A stretch of 60,044 nucleotides of DNA, taken from DATAVK01 sp036267755. Lineage in GTDB: Bacteria; Actinomycetota; Actinomycetes; JAFAQI01. The notes under the pieces are model-generated. The model made no database searches and was not told where the DNA came from. It saw only the letters and a program-made list of their open reading frames with translations. Position 1 is the stretch's first letter, and each line of letters opens with the position of its first letter. A program made the translations under genes and the position numbers. The stretch covers positions 1 through 60,044 of the forward strand of contig DATAVK010000058.1 of the NCBI GenBank assembly GCA_036267755.1. The letters are read 5' to 3'. Of the stretch, positions 17,054 through 25,385 are shown piece after piece.

Positions 17054-17811
17054 GCGTCCTGGACCGGTTCCGGCTCGACGGCAAGGTCGCAGTGGTCACC
17101 GGGGCGTCGTCGGGACTCGGGGTCGCGTTCGCCCGAGCGCTGGCGGAGGCCGGTGCGGACGTCGCGCTCGGCGCCCGCCGCGTCGAGAAGCTCGAGCAGA
17201 CCCGCGAGATGGTGGAGTCGCTCGGCCGTCGCGCCATCGCGGTCGCCACCGATGTCGCCAACCCCGAGGACTGCACCCGGCTGATCACCGAGACCGTCGA
17301 GCGCCTCGGCCGGGTCGACATCCTCGTCAACAACGCGGGGATCGGTACGGCGGTGCCGGCCAGCCGCGAGACCCCGGAGCAGTTCCGCGCCGTGGTCGAC
17401 GTCAACCTCAACGGTTGCTACTGGATGGCCCAGGCGTTCGGTCGGGCGGCGACCGAGGGTGGCTCGATCGTCAACATCAGCAGCGTTCTTGGCTTCACGA
17501 CCGCCGGGCTCCCGCAGGCCGCGTATGCCGCCACCAAGGCCGGACTGATCGGGCTGACCCGCGACCTGGCCCAGCAGTGGACCGGCCGCAAGGGGATCCG
17601 CGTGAACGGCCTGGCTCCGGGTTTCTTCGTCTCGGAGATGACCGACCAGTACCCGAAGGACTACCTCGATCTGATGCTGACCCGCGTCGTCGCGGGGCGG
17701 ATGGGGGATCCCGAGGAGCTCGCGGCGACCCTCGTCTGGCTGGTGTCGCCGGCCGGCGGTTACGTGACGGGTCAGACGGTCATCGTCGACGGTGGCGTGA
17801 CGATCACATGA
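17050..17811 (+). CDS. Short-chain dehydrogenase/reductase
   Basis: A 253-residue classical SDR. The cofactor motif TGASSGLGVAFA (TGxxxGxG), NNAG, the catalytic serine in NISSVLG, and YAATK (YxxxK) are all present, with the C-terminal GGYVTGQTVIVDGG typical of FabG-like oxidoreductases. R residues after the first strands (GARRVEKLE) favour NADP. Substrate is unknown. GTG at 17050 overlaps the lipoprotein stop (GTGA), and its own stop overlaps the phzF start (ATGA), so the three genes form a tight operon. Confidence 0.88.
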   Translation: MSVLDRFRLDGKVAVVTGASSGLGVAFARALAEAGADVALGARRVEKLEQTREMVESLGRRAIAVATDVANPEDCTRLITETVERLGRVDILVNNAGIGTAVPASRETPEQFRAVVDVNLNGCYWMAQAFGRAATEGGSIVNISSVLGFTTAGLPQAAYAATKAGLIGLTRDLAQQWTGRKGIRVNGLAPGFFVSEMTDQYPKDYLDLMLTRVVAGRMGDPEELAATLVWLVSPAGGYVTGQTVIVDGGVTIT

Positions 17812-18665
17812 GCCGAATGCTCGACTACTTCGTCGTCGACGTCTTCACGACCGAGGCGTACGCCGGGAACCCGCTGGCGGTCGTCCCGGACGCCGACGGC
17901 CTCAGTGATGGCGATCTGCAGCGGATCGCCAACGAGTTCAACCTGTCCGAGACGGCGTTCCCGATGGCCGCAACGGTCGAGGGTGCGTCGTACCGGCTGC
18001 GGATCTTCACGCCGACCACCGAGCTGCCGTTCGCGGGTCACCCGTCGGTCGGGGCGGCATGGGTGATGCGCAGCCTCGGTCGGGTCGGTGACGGCGAGGT
18101 GATCCAGGAGTGCGGTGCCGGGTTGCTCCCGCTGCAGCTCGACGGGGATCGGGTGACGCTGAGCGGCGGGGAGCCGTCGGTCTCCGAGCCGGTCGATCCC
18201 GCGCCGGTGCTGGCAGCCGTCGGCCTGGCCGCGACCGATTTCGTCGGCGACGCGGTGCGGTGGGCGGGCGCGGGCCTGAACTGGGGTTTCGTGCACGTGC
18301 ACCCGGACGCCGTGGCGCGGGCTCGCCCCGACACGGCCGCGCTGGACGCGGTGGCCGCCGGGACTGGGCTGTCTGTGTTCAGCTACGACGACGGGGTCGC
18401 GCATGCCCGGGTCTTCGCGGGTGGTGCCGGTGTGCCCGAGGATCCGGCCACCGGCTCGGCTGCGCTCGGTTTCGGGGTCTGGCTGGCCGCGACCGGCCTG
18501 GTGCTCGCCGACGGCGTGACGTCGTACCTGATCGAGCAGGGCGTCGAGATCGGTCGGCCGTCACGGCTGGAGTGCACGGTGCGCTGCGTCGACGGTCACC
18601 CGGTCGAGCTGGCCGTCGCGGGTGCGGTGGTGCCGATCGCCGAGGGCCGGATCCGGGTGCCTTAA
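17808..18665 (+). CDS. PhzF family isomerase-like protein
   Basis: A 285-residue protein with the diaminopimelate-epimerase-like double fold of PhzF. The catalytic glutamate lies in NLSETAFP, followed by the conserved FTPTTELPFAGHPSVGAAW and, in the second half, EDPATGSAA. True phenazine PhzF acts with other phz genes that are absent here, so this is a stand-alone PhzF-like isomerase of unknown substrate. ATG at 17808 is coupled to the SDR stop by ATGA. The stop TAA overlaps the stop of the convergent flavin-domain gene. Confidence 0.85.
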   Translation: MSRMLDYFVVDVFTTEAYAGNPLAVVPDADGLSDGDLQRIANEFNLSETAFPMAATVEGASYRLRIFTPTTELPFAGHPSVGAAWVMRSLGRVGDGEVIQECGAGLLPLQLDGDRVTLSGGEPSVSEPVDPAPVLAAVGLAATDFVGDAVRWAGAGLNWGFVHVHPDAVARARPDTAALDAVAAGTGLSVFSYDDGVAHARVFAGGAGVPEDPATGSAALGFGVWLAATGLVLADGVTSYLIEQGVEIGRPSRLECTVRCVDGHPVELAVAGAVVPIAEGRIRVP

Positions 18666-19102
18666 CCGGGCGCGGCGGCCTCCCCATCGGGCGTGAGCCG
18701 GAGCAGCCGGCATTCGGCCGCCCAGCGCTGCGGTGCACGCTCGCCGTCCGGGGAGTTCAGCCGTCGCGACTGCAGCAGCGCCGCGACGACGTCCCACTCC
18801 GGGGTGGCGGGCTCGACGACCTGCACCCGGGCCGGCCAGACCACCAGCCGGGCGCCGGTGTCCTTGCTGCGAGCGGTCACCTCGGCTCGGGCGCCGGGCT
18901 CGACCAGCCCTGGTGGCGCCGGCTGCTCGATGCCGCCGGTCAGCAGGTACGCCGAGCCCTCGTGCCAGAGGTGCCAGACCGGCTGCCACTGTGTCTCTTG
19001 CGATGGCGGTTCGCCGGCCGCCAGGCCGGCCCGGCGTACCCAGAGCAGCCCGGAGCGCTTGGCGGACTCCGCGACCAGAGCAGTGGCGGTCGCGGCATCC
19101 AT
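18662..19102 (-). CDS. Hypothetical protein, possible pyridoxamine-oxidase-like split barrel
   Basis: A 146-residue protein that I can only loosely assign. It has the layout of a small flavin/F420-type split-barrel: an N-terminal helix (TATALVAESAKRSGLLWVR), strands with PVWHLWHEGSAYLLTGG, a strand RAEVTARSKDTGARLVVWPARV, and a tail TPEWDVVAALLQSRRLN with ECRLLRLTP. This pattern is common in actinobacterial small proteins of the pyridoxamine 5'-phosphate oxidase-like group, but key cofactor residues cannot be confirmed. ATG at 19102 is preferred over longer frames because the divergent mscL start lies 40 bases away. Confidence 0.5.
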   Translation of the reverse strand: MDAATATALVAESAKRSGLLWVRRAGLAAGEPPSQETQWQPVWHLWHEGSAYLLTGGIEQPAPPGLVEPGARAEVTARSKDTGARLVVWPARVQVVEPATPEWDVVAALLQSRRLNSPDGERAPQRWAAECRLLRLTPDGEAAAPG

Positions 19103-19142
19103 CGCGCGAGCGTCGCACAGTCGATCGATAGCCTCGCCCGCC

Positions 19143-19643
19143 ATGAGCAGCCCCGATCCCAAAGACCGTCTCGAACACCTCGTCAAGAGCGGGACCCGTC
19201 GGCTCGACCTGGCCGGCTTCCGCGAGTTCATCCTGCGCGGCAACGTCGTGGACCTGGCCGTCGGCATCGTCATCGGCGCGGCGTTCACCTCCGTGGTCAA
19301 GGCCGCGGTGAACGACTTCATCACGCCGATCATCGGGATCCCGCTCGCGAGGAGCGGTGACTTCAGCAAGCGCTTCTGGGCGCTCGGCGGGAGCCATTTC
19401 CTGTACGGCGATTTCCTGGAGAACCTGATCTCGTTCGTCCTGATCGGGCTCGTCGTCTACTACTTCGTGGTGCGGCCGGTGAACCACCTGATGGATCGCT
19501 ACAAGACCTCGACGGACTCCGCGGTGGAGACCCAGACCTGCCCCGAGTGCAAGAGCTCCATCCCGATGGACGCCACGCGGTGCGCGTTCTGCACCGTCGT
19601 GCTCCCGGCGGCGGGCGCCCCGACGCAGGCCCAGCCGGTCTAG
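19143..19643 (+). CDS. mscL: Large-conductance mechanosensitive channel MscL with C-terminal zinc ribbon
   Basis: Homopentameric osmotic safety valve in the inner membrane. The 166-residue protein has the MscL signature FREFILRGNVVDLAVGIVIGAAF with TM1 at about 33-55, a periplasmic loop, and TM2 at about 92-112 (NLISFVLIGLVVYYFVVRP). After the cytoplasmic helix a CPEC...CAFC motif (C133, C136, C147, C150) forms a putative zinc ribbon that classical MscL proteins lack. ATG at 19143; the gene diverges from the flavin-like gene by 40 bases. The ribbon may control bundle packing or bind a partner; that is inference. Confidence 0.92.
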   Translation: MSSPDPKDRLEHLVKSGTRRLDLAGFREFILRGNVVDLAVGIVIGAAFTSVVKAAVNDFITPIIGIPLARSGDFSKRFWALGGSHFLYGDFLENLISFVLIGLVVYYFVVRPVNHLMDRYKTSTDSAVETQTCPECKSSIPMDATRCAFCTVVLPAAGAPTQAQPV

Positions 19644-19694
19644 TTCCCCCGCCCGGCGCTTGACGTAGTCCGCCCCGGGCGTGACGGTGACGAC

Positions 19695-20336
19695 GTGCAT
19701 GCGGAGCCGCGGTGCCCGCGCTGTGGGGATGGGCTGCGTGAGCCCGGCCTGTGGTCCAGCGCGTGGCAGTGCGCCCGCCACGGCCCGGTCGACCCGTACA
19801 CCGTGATGGAGCACAGCGGCGCCGACGCCCTCTCCCATGTCGTCGGCCGGGCCCACGTCCCGGTCTGGCTGCCGCACCCGGCGCCGTCCGGCTGGCTGTG
19901 CAGCGGGGTGGGATTCGCTGGCGACGACCGGACCGGTGCCCGTGCCACCGTCACGGCGATGTGCGGCCCGGGGCCGTTGGGCGGCGCGGCGGACCTGCTC
20001 GTGGTGGCCGAGGAGCCCGGCGTCGGCCTGGGCGCGCGACACGCCGGCCTGTCGGAACCGGACCCGGGCGACGCCGTGGGACGCGGCCAGCCCGATGCGC
20101 GGGTGCTGGCAGCCGGCCACCTCACCCCGCTGTGGAGCGTGCCGAGCGAGGACGACTGCGCGGTGTTCGTGGGCGAGGCCAAGGCGGCCTGGCTGTGGTT
20201 GCTCGTATGGCCGGCGGCCGCTGGCGTCCTCGTCTACGACGATACGGTTCTCGCCGACCTGCGCGACCAACCGAGCGACTTCGAGCCGGCCTTCGGCCTG
20301 GTGACGCCACGGCTGTCGGCGCCGCCCGCGGCCTGA
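19695..20336 (+). CDS. DUF6758 family protein with N-terminal zinc ribbon
   Basis: A 213-residue actinobacterial protein. The N-terminus CPRCGDGLREPGLWSSAWQC with a following ARHGPVDP forms a zinc-ribbon-like knuckle, and the rest has the family pattern HVPVWLPHPAPSGWLCSGV, AGDDRTGARATV, GPGPLGGAADLLVVAEE and VPSEDDCAVFVGEAKAAWLW. The family is widespread in Streptomyces-type genomes but uncharacterised. GTG at 19695 is chosen because the family normally begins a few residues before the first cysteine. It is followed 22 bases later by marC. Confidence 0.72.
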   Translation: MHAEPRCPRCGDGLREPGLWSSAWQCARHGPVDPYTVMEHSGADALSHVVGRAHVPVWLPHPAPSGWLCSGVGFAGDDRTGARATVTAMCGPGPLGGAADLLVVAEEPGVGLGARHAGLSEPDPGDAVGRGQPDARVLAAGHLTPLWSVPSEDDCAVFVGEAKAAWLWLLVWPAAAGVLVYDDTVLADLRDQPSDFEPAFGLVTPRLSAPPAA

Positions 20337-20358
20337 CCCGTCCGTAGCATCGTCAGTC

Positions 20359-20979
20359 GTGCACCACGCCGCCGGATTCGACACCAAGCTGTTCACGGAA
20401 GTCTTCGTGACGCTGCTCGTCATCATGGATCCGGTCGGAACGGTCCCGCTGTTCCTCGCTCTCACAAGCGGCCGCTCACGCAAGGCCAGGCGCCGGCTGT
20501 CCTGGCAGGCGGTCCTGGTCTCGATCTCCGTCATCGCGACGTTCGCGTTGTTCGGCCAGCAGATCCTGCGCTACCTGGGGATCTCGGTGGCGGCGCTGCA
20601 AGGCGCCGGCGGCCTGCTGCTCGTCCTGGTCGCTCTCGAGCTGCTCACCGGCAAGCAGGACCGGGACACCGACCTGCCCGACGTCAATGTCGCGCTGGTT
20701 CCGCTGGGTACGCCGCTGTTGGCCGGCCCAGGCGCCATCGTCGCCACCATCGTCTTCGTACGACGGGCCGACGGGTGGCACGACGCGTGGGCGATCGTGG
20801 CGGGGGTGCTCGCCGTACACCTCGTCCTCTACGTCGCGCTCCGGTTCTCCACGGTGATCCTCCGGGTGATCCGTGAGGGCGGGGTGTCGCTCGTGACGCA
20901 GATCTCCGGCCTGCTGCTCTCGGCGATCGCGATCCAGCTGGTGGCCGACTCCGCCATCGCCTTCTCGAAGATCGCCTGA
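20359..20979 (+). CDS. MarC family integral membrane protein
   Basis: A 206-residue protein with about six membrane helices and the MarC/UPF0056 signature in TLLVIMDPVGTVPLFLALT and in LLAGPGAIVATIVF. Despite the name, MarC proteins have no proven drug-resistance role; they are presumed transporters. GTG at 20359 follows the DUF6758 gene by 22 bases. The C-terminal helix GGVSLVTQISGLLLSAIAIQ is typical. Confidence 0.88.
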   Translation: MHHAAGFDTKLFTEVFVTLLVIMDPVGTVPLFLALTSGRSRKARRRLSWQAVLVSISVIATFALFGQQILRYLGISVAALQGAGGLLLVLVALELLTGKQDRDTDLPDVNVALVPLGTPLLAGPGAIVATIVFVRRADGWHDAWAIVAGVLAVHLVLYVALRFSTVILRVIREGGVSLVTQISGLLLSAIAIQLVADSAIAFSKIA

Positions 20980-21046
20980 GCCCAGCCGTCCACAGCCCCG
21001 CGCGTGTCCGGCCGGTTCTGTCGTCGCGGGCAGCCAGACTGCAGGC

Positions 21047-21916
21047 ATGACCGCGACCCAGACCGAGCTCGACGTCGCGCTGCCGCCCCGGCTGTTCTCG
21101 TGCACGCCGTCACGCCTCACGACCTGGCTGGACTGCCCGCGGCGGTATCGCTTCAGCTACGTCGACCGGCCGAGCCCGCCGAAGGGCGGTGCCTGGGCGC
21201 ACAACTCGATGGGGGCGGCGGTGCACGTGGCGCTCGCCAGTTGGTGGTCGCTACCGCTCGAGGAGCGGTCTCCGGAGGCAGCAGGCAGGTTGGTGCGGTC
21301 GCGCTGGCAGCCGGCCGGCTTCCGGGACGACGCCCAGTCAGCCGCCTGGCGGGAACGCGCCGCCGACATGGTCGAGCGCTATGTGGCCGGCCTCGACCCC
21401 GGCGACGAGCCGATCGGGGTGGAGCGCACCGTGGCGCTGCGGACCGACCGGTTGGCGCTGTGCGGCCGGATCGACCGGCTGGATCGGCGCGGGGACGAGC
21501 TCGTGGTCGTCGACTACAAGACCGGGCGCCACGTGCTCACGACGGACGATGCCCGCGGCTCGCTCGCGCTCGCCGTCTACGCGGCCGCTGCCGCGCGAAC
21601 CCTGCGACGGCGATGTGTCCGGGTCGAGCTGCACCACCTCCCATCCGGTGACGTCATCAGCTGGGAGCACAGCGACGCGGCGCTGGCCCGGCAGCTGGGC
21701 CGGATCCACGACATCGCTGGCGAGGCGGTGGCGGCCGAGCAGCAGGCCGCCCAGGGTGACCGGGACGCGGCGTTCCCGCCTCGTCCCGGCACGATGTGCG
21801 GCTGGTGTGACTTCGCCGCGCACTGTCCAGAAGGTCAGGCGGCGTCGCGTCGGCAGCCGGCGTGGGCCGGGCTGCCGCTCGAGGTCGAGTCGACCGTCGA
21901 CGACGTTCTCGACTGA
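21047..21916 (+). CDS. RecB/Cas4-like PD-(D/E)XK nuclease with Fe-S cysteines
   Basis: A 289-residue single-domain nuclease related to the C-terminal domain of RecB/AddB and to Cas4. The catalytic core VVVDYKTG gives D156 and K158. A single cysteine at C30 (WLDCPRRYRFSYVD) and the C-terminal trio C251, C254, C260 (CGWCDFAAHC) form the four-cysteine iron-sulfur staple found in this group. No helicase domain and no CRISPR array or cas gene is near, so it is a stand-alone repair-type exonuclease, as in mycobacterial RecB-family annotation. ATG at 21047 after a 67-base gap from marC. It ends 16 bases from the convergent DUF2236 gene. Confidence 0.86.
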   Translation: MTATQTELDVALPPRLFSCTPSRLTTWLDCPRRYRFSYVDRPSPPKGGAWAHNSMGAAVHVALASWWSLPLEERSPEAAGRLVRSRWQPAGFRDDAQSAAWRERAADMVERYVAGLDPGDEPIGVERTVALRTDRLALCGRIDRLDRRGDELVVVDYKTGRHVLTTDDARGSLALAVYAAAAARTLRRRCVRVELHHLPSGDVISWEHSDAALARQLGRIHDIAGEAVAAEQQAAQGDRDAAFPPRPGTMCGWCDFAAHCPEGQAASRRQPAWAGLPLEVESTVDDVLD

Positions 21917-21932
21917 CCCGAACGGTTGGGCC

Positions 21933-22763
21933 TCAGGCGGCCGCGTTCGCGACCCGTTCGCGGGCGGCCCGCAGGTGCGGTCCCTCGCGGTAGCGCTCCG
22001 GCGCGATCGCGACCGCCGCGGCCAGCGTTCGCAGGGCGACGGTCGCCGCCAGGTCGGCGGTCGGCAGCCCGGGCAGGCCGTACATCCGACGTACCCAGCC
22101 CGGCAGGGTCCCGGCTGCCACCATCGTGCCGGTTGCCCAGGCGGGACGAGCCGGGGTGAGCAGTGCGACCCGTCGCGACATCGGCGGCACCACGAGGTAT
22201 GCCGCGATCCGTCGGGTCCGGTTGTCGACCGCCAGCTGCGGTCGCATCCGGTCGAAGTACGCCGCCATCGCGGCCGCGCTGTCCGGGACCGTGGCGGGGT
22301 CGAGGCCCACCACCTCGGCGGCGCGGGTCTGCTCGGCGAAGTAGCGGTCGATCTCCACGTCGGTCAGGTCGCCGCGGGCTCGCTGGTGGATGTCGAGGAA
22401 CGACGCCACCTCGCAGCAATGCACCCAGCGGAGGAGCTCGGGGTCACTCGCGCGGTAGCGGACGCCGGTGACGGCGTCGGTGCCCGCGACGCGGTCGTGC
22501 AGGCCGCGAACCCGAGCGCCGGCCTGGGCGACTTCGGCGCGGGTGCCGAAGCTCACGGTTCCGACGTGCCCAGCGGTCCGGAACAGCCGACCCCACGGGT
22601 CGGCCCGAAAGTCCGAGTGCTGGAGCACGCCGGCCATCGCAGCCGGGTGCACCGCCTGCAGCAGCAGCGCGCGCAATCCCGCGACCCACAGCAGCGGGTC
22701 GCCGTGCACCCGCCAGGTGACGCTGTCCGGCGGGAACAGCCCGTCGTAATCCGGTTCGTCCAT
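21933..22763 (-). CDS. DUF2236 protein, latex-clearing/MpaB-like oxygenase family
   Basis: A 276-residue protein of DUF2236, which includes heme-dependent rubber oxygenase Lcp and MpaB-type proteins. The recognisable block is WRVHGDPLLWVAGLRALLLQ followed by AVHPAAMAGV, containing the presumed heme-ligand histidine, then FDRMRPQL. It has no signal peptide, unlike secreted Lcp, so it acts in the cytosol on an unknown substrate. ATG at 22763. It lies 27 bases after the hydrolase gene on the same strand and probably shares its transcript. Confidence 0.82.
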   Translation of the reverse strand: MDEPDYDGLFPPDSVTWRVHGDPLLWVAGLRALLLQAVHPAAMAGVLQHSDFRADPWGRLFRTAGHVGTVSFGTRAEVAQAGARVRGLHDRVAGTDAVTGVRYRASDPELLRWVHCCEVASFLDIHQRARGDLTDVEIDRYFAEQTRAAEVVGLDPATVPDSAAAMAAYFDRMRPQLAVDNRTRRIAAYLVVPPMSRRVALLTPARPAWATGTMVAAGTLPGWVRRMYGLPGLPTADLAATVALRTLAAAVAIAPERYREGPHLRAARERVANAAA

Positions 22764-22790
22764 CAGGTCCAGCGTGGCATGCAGCGCTGG

Positions 22791-23645
22791 CTAGCGCCCG
22801 TCCACGGCCGCCCAGAAGTCGAGCAGCGCGTCGGCCGTCGCGTCCGGATCGTCCACGGCCGGCGAATGCCCGCAGCCCGCCAGCTCGAGGTGACGGGCAC
22901 CGAGCCGCCGGGCCATCTCCCGCTGCGCATCGAGCGGCCACGCGTCGTCGCTGTCGCCGTGCAGCACGAACGTCGGGATCCCCGACGCGGCAAGCTCCTC
23001 GGTCTCATCCGGCGCCGTGGTCACGGTCACGCCCATCCCCAGCAACGCGGCCTTCGGTGAGGCCAGGAATCGGCGTTCGAGGAACGTCGCGACCGGCAGC
23101 GGCACGGCAGGGACGTTCGGGTCGGCCGCGTCGATCGCCTTGGCCGCCTCCCAGACCGCCGGGACGCCGCCGTCCTCGAGCAGCGGCCGCATCAGCTCGA
23201 TCAGCTGACCCCGGGTGCCGCCGAGGGCCCCCGGGCCGGACGACAGCAGCGTGAGCGAGCGGGCGGGTGCGCCGTCGAGCACCGCCCGACGGCAGATCAG
23301 GCCGCCGAAGGAGTGCCCGACCAGGTGGGTGGGCTCCGTGACCAGCGAGCTGACGTCGGCGGCGAGCGCCTTGAGGGAGTACGCCGCCACGTCCTCGGGC
23401 CCACCGGACTCAAACTGGCCGCGCAGGTCGATGGCAATCGCCGGATGCCCGGCTCGCGCCAGCAGCGGCAGCAGGTGCCAGAAGTCTTCCTTGCTGCCCG
23501 TGTAGCCGGGGACGAGCAGCACCGGCACCTGCGTCCGGGTGCGGTCGGGTGGCGTGGCCACGAGCGCCGCCAGCTCACCCGACGCGGCCGCGAGCTGCTC
23601 CGGCCGGACCAGCGGGTCGGGATCGAGGTGACGGGGGGTGCTCAC
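22791..23645 (-). CDS. Alpha/beta-hydrolase fold protein
   Basis: A 284-residue serine hydrolase. The nucleophile elbow GHSFGGLI is preceded by the oxyanion segment VPGYTGSKEDF; D in HGDSDDAWP and H in GCGHSPAVD complete the triad. Substrate unknown: esterase, lipase or C-C hydrolase are all possible. GTG start at 23645 is 68 bases from divergent parA. DUF2236 follows on the same strand. Confidence 0.85.
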   Translation of the reverse strand: MSTPRHLDPDPLVRPEQLAAASGELAALVATPPDRTRTQVPVLLVPGYTGSKEDFWHLLPLLARAGHPAIAIDLRGQFESGGPEDVAAYSLKALAADVSSLVTEPTHLVGHSFGGLICRRAVLDGAPARSLTLLSSGPGALGGTRGQLIELMRPLLEDGGVPAVWEAAKAIDAADPNVPAVPLPVATFLERRFLASPKAALLGMGVTVTTAPDETEELAASGIPTFVLHGDSDDAWPLDAQREMARRLGARHLELAGCGHSPAVDDPDATADALLDFWAAVDGR

Positions 23646-23713
23646 TCGTCCACACTAGGGCGGCTCGCCCCTACGATGGGTGTCTGATTTGTCGGGATGA
23701 ACGGGGGTCGCTG

Positions 23714-24502
23714 ATGTCGGACGCCGAGGCCGGCGCGCGCGTCATCGCCGTCGCCAACCAGAAGGGTGGCGTGGCGAAGACGACCACGGTCGCCTCCGTC
23801 GCGACCGCGCTCAGCGACCTGGGTCGGCGCGTGCTGGTGGTGGACCTCGACCCGCAGGCCTGCCTGACGTTCTCGCTGGGGATCGAGCCGGAGGATCTCG
23901 AGCTGTCCGTGCACGACGTGCTGCTGGGCCGGATCTCGGCCGCCATGGCGATCACGACGACCGCCGACGGCCCCGACCTGCTGCCGGCGACGATCGATCT
24001 CGCGGGCTGCGAGGCGATGCTGCTCACCCGCACCGGTCGCGAGTACGTGCTGCGGACCGCGCTCGAGGAGGTCAGCGGCGACTACGACATCGTCCTGGTG
24101 GACTGCGCTCCCTCGTTGGGCGTGCTCACGCTCAACGCCTTGACCGCCGCAGACGCGGTCCTCGTGCCGCTGCAATGCGAGACGCTGTCGCACCGTGGCG
24201 TGGGCCAGTTGCTCGACACGGTGCATGACGTGCAGCGGATCACCAACCCGGGCTTGCAGGTGATGGGCGTCCTGCCGACCCTGTTCGACGGGCGCACCAA
24301 CCATGCCCGGCAAGTGCTCGCCGACATCAGCTCGCGATACGGCCTCGAGGTGATCGACCCGCCGATCGCGAAGTCGGTGCGGTTCGCCGAGGCGCCGCAG
24401 GCTGGCCGCTCGATCATGCGGACGGCGTCACGGACGCCTGGGGCGCAGGCCTACCGGGAGCTGGCACAGCGGCTGTCCGACGAGATCAAGGTGGGCCGAT
24501 GA
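23714..24502 (+). CDS. ParA/Soj-type ATPase without ParB
   Basis: A 262-residue ParA-family ATPase. Deviant Walker A NQKGGVAKTTT (residues 15-25) carries the signature lysine, Walker A' is VVDLDPQACLTFSLG, and Walker B DYDIVLVDCAPSLGVLTLNAL. It resembles Rv3213c of M. tuberculosis in kind and neighbourhood rather than the chromosomal parA beside parB. No parB or centromere-like repeat is in the window. Candidate promoter: TCCACA at 23649 with TACGAT at 23672, 17 bases apart. ATG at 23714. Its stop overlaps the start of a zinc-ribbon gene (ATGA), so that protein is the likeliest partner. Confidence 0.88.
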   Translation: MSDAEAGARVIAVANQKGGVAKTTTVASVATALSDLGRRVLVVDLDPQACLTFSLGIEPEDLELSVHDVLLGRISAAMAITTTADGPDLLPATIDLAGCEAMLLTRTGREYVLRTALEEVSGDYDIVLVDCAPSLGVLTLNALTAADAVLVPLQCETLSHRGVGQLLDTVHDVQRITNPGLQVMGVLPTLFDGRTNHARQVLADISSRYGLEVIDPPIAKSVRFAEAPQAGRSIMRTASRTPGAQAYRELAQRLSDEIKVGR

Positions 24503-24849
24503 GCGAGGGATTCGACCGGGTCCGACCTCGGACGCCGCGACCGCCCAGCGCGGTCGGGCCGACACCGCCCGACGCCGAGGGCAAGCGCGCGCTGTTCTCG
24601 TCGGCTGCGCCGAGCACCCGGTCCGGCGCGGGTTCGGTGCTCGTCGAGTGTTCCCGCTGCGGTGAGTCGACCGCGCTCGGGCTGGCCCAGGCGCTGCGCG
24701 CCGCCTGGCCGTCGCTGCATCTCGCGCTGCGGCTGGGCCACGCCGAGGACGTGACGGTGCTCGGCCTGTCCAGACGCGACTACCCGACCTTCATGCGGTG
24801 CCCGTCGTGCGGCCGACCCAGCTGGGTGCGCTTCACGCTCCAGGTCTGA
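24499..24849 (+). CDS. Unrecognised protein with split zinc ribbon, coupled to ParA
   Basis: A 116-residue protein with a disordered proline-rich N-terminus (1-45) and a compact domain in which CSRCGE and CPSCGRPSW form a four-cysteine zinc ribbon flanking a leucine-rich helix (LGLAQALRAAWPSLHLALRLG). I do not recognise a named family. ATG at 24499 overlaps the ParA stop by four bases, giving near-stoichiometric translation, so it may be an adaptor or regulator of this orphan ParA. The 3' end overlaps the convergent phosphoesterase gene by 17 bases. Confidence 0.75.
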   Translation: MSEGFDRVRPRTPRPPSAVGPTPPDAEGKRALFSSAAPSTRSGAGSVLVECSRCGESTALGLAQALRAAWPSLHLALRLGHAEDVTVLGLSRRDYPTFMRCPSCGRPSWVRFTLQV

Positions 24850-25351
24850 CCGGCCCTCCCGCCACAGTCATCAGCTCGAGGGCGTCGAGCCGGCCGTCGC
24901 GCACCTCGGCGGTGAGATACGTCGCCGCCGGCTGTCGTCGGCGATCGGTCGGCGAGCCCGGGTTGAGCAACCGCAGGCCGGTGTCCGTGGTGGTGTCCCA
25001 CGGGATGTGGCTGTGCCCGAACACCAGGACGTCGAGGTCGGGATACCGGGTCGAGCACCTGCGGTCCCTGCCGGTGGCCGGACCGGTCTCGTGCACCACA
25101 CCGAGACGCAGGCCGTCGAGATCGACGTACCCAACCTCCGGGAGCCGCGCCCGAAGCGGCGGTCCGTCGTTGTTGCCCCAGCAGCCGAGCAATCGGGACG
25201 CTCGTTCCGTCAGCGCGTCGAGCAGGCTGACGTCCACCCAGTCACCGGCGTGTACGACGAGGTCGGCGTCGTCGACGGCGTGCCAGACCTGGTCGGGCAG
25301 ATCCCGCGCCCGAGTGGGGACGTGGGTGTCAGCGAGGATCAGCAGGCGCAC
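24833..25351 (-). CDS. YfcE/MJ0936-type metallophosphoesterase
   Basis: A 172-residue calcineurin-like phosphoesterase with the five metal motifs in order: ADTH, GDWVD, GNND, HET and GHSHIP. Proteins of this small cytosolic family hydrolyse phosphodiesters or phosphomonoesters in vitro; the natural substrate is unknown. GTG at 25351 gives a protein that begins directly with the first strand (VRLLILADTH), normal for the family. It is convergent with the zinc-ribbon gene and overlaps it by 17 bases. Confidence 0.88.
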   Translation of the reverse strand: MRLLILADTHVPTRARDLPDQVWHAVDDADLVVHAGDWVDVSLLDALTERASRLLGCWGNNDGPPLRARLPEVGYVDLDGLRLGVVHETGPATGRDRRCSTRYPDLDVLVFGHSHIPWDTTTDTGLRLLNPGSPTDRRRQPAATYLTAEVRDGRLDALELMTVAGGPVRPGA

Positions 25352-25385
25352 CGCGCCAGTGTCCCAGCGCGTCGCAGTGGGGGCT

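Noticed and set aside
18561..20534. A 657-codon minus-strand frame spanning mscL, DUF6758 and part of marC
   Set aside because: It crosses several plus-strand genes with clear motifs and has no recognisable domains.
21047..21916. Cas4 of a CRISPR system
   Set aside because: The nuclease is Cas4/RecB-like, but no repeat array, cas1 or cas2 is present anywhere in the window.
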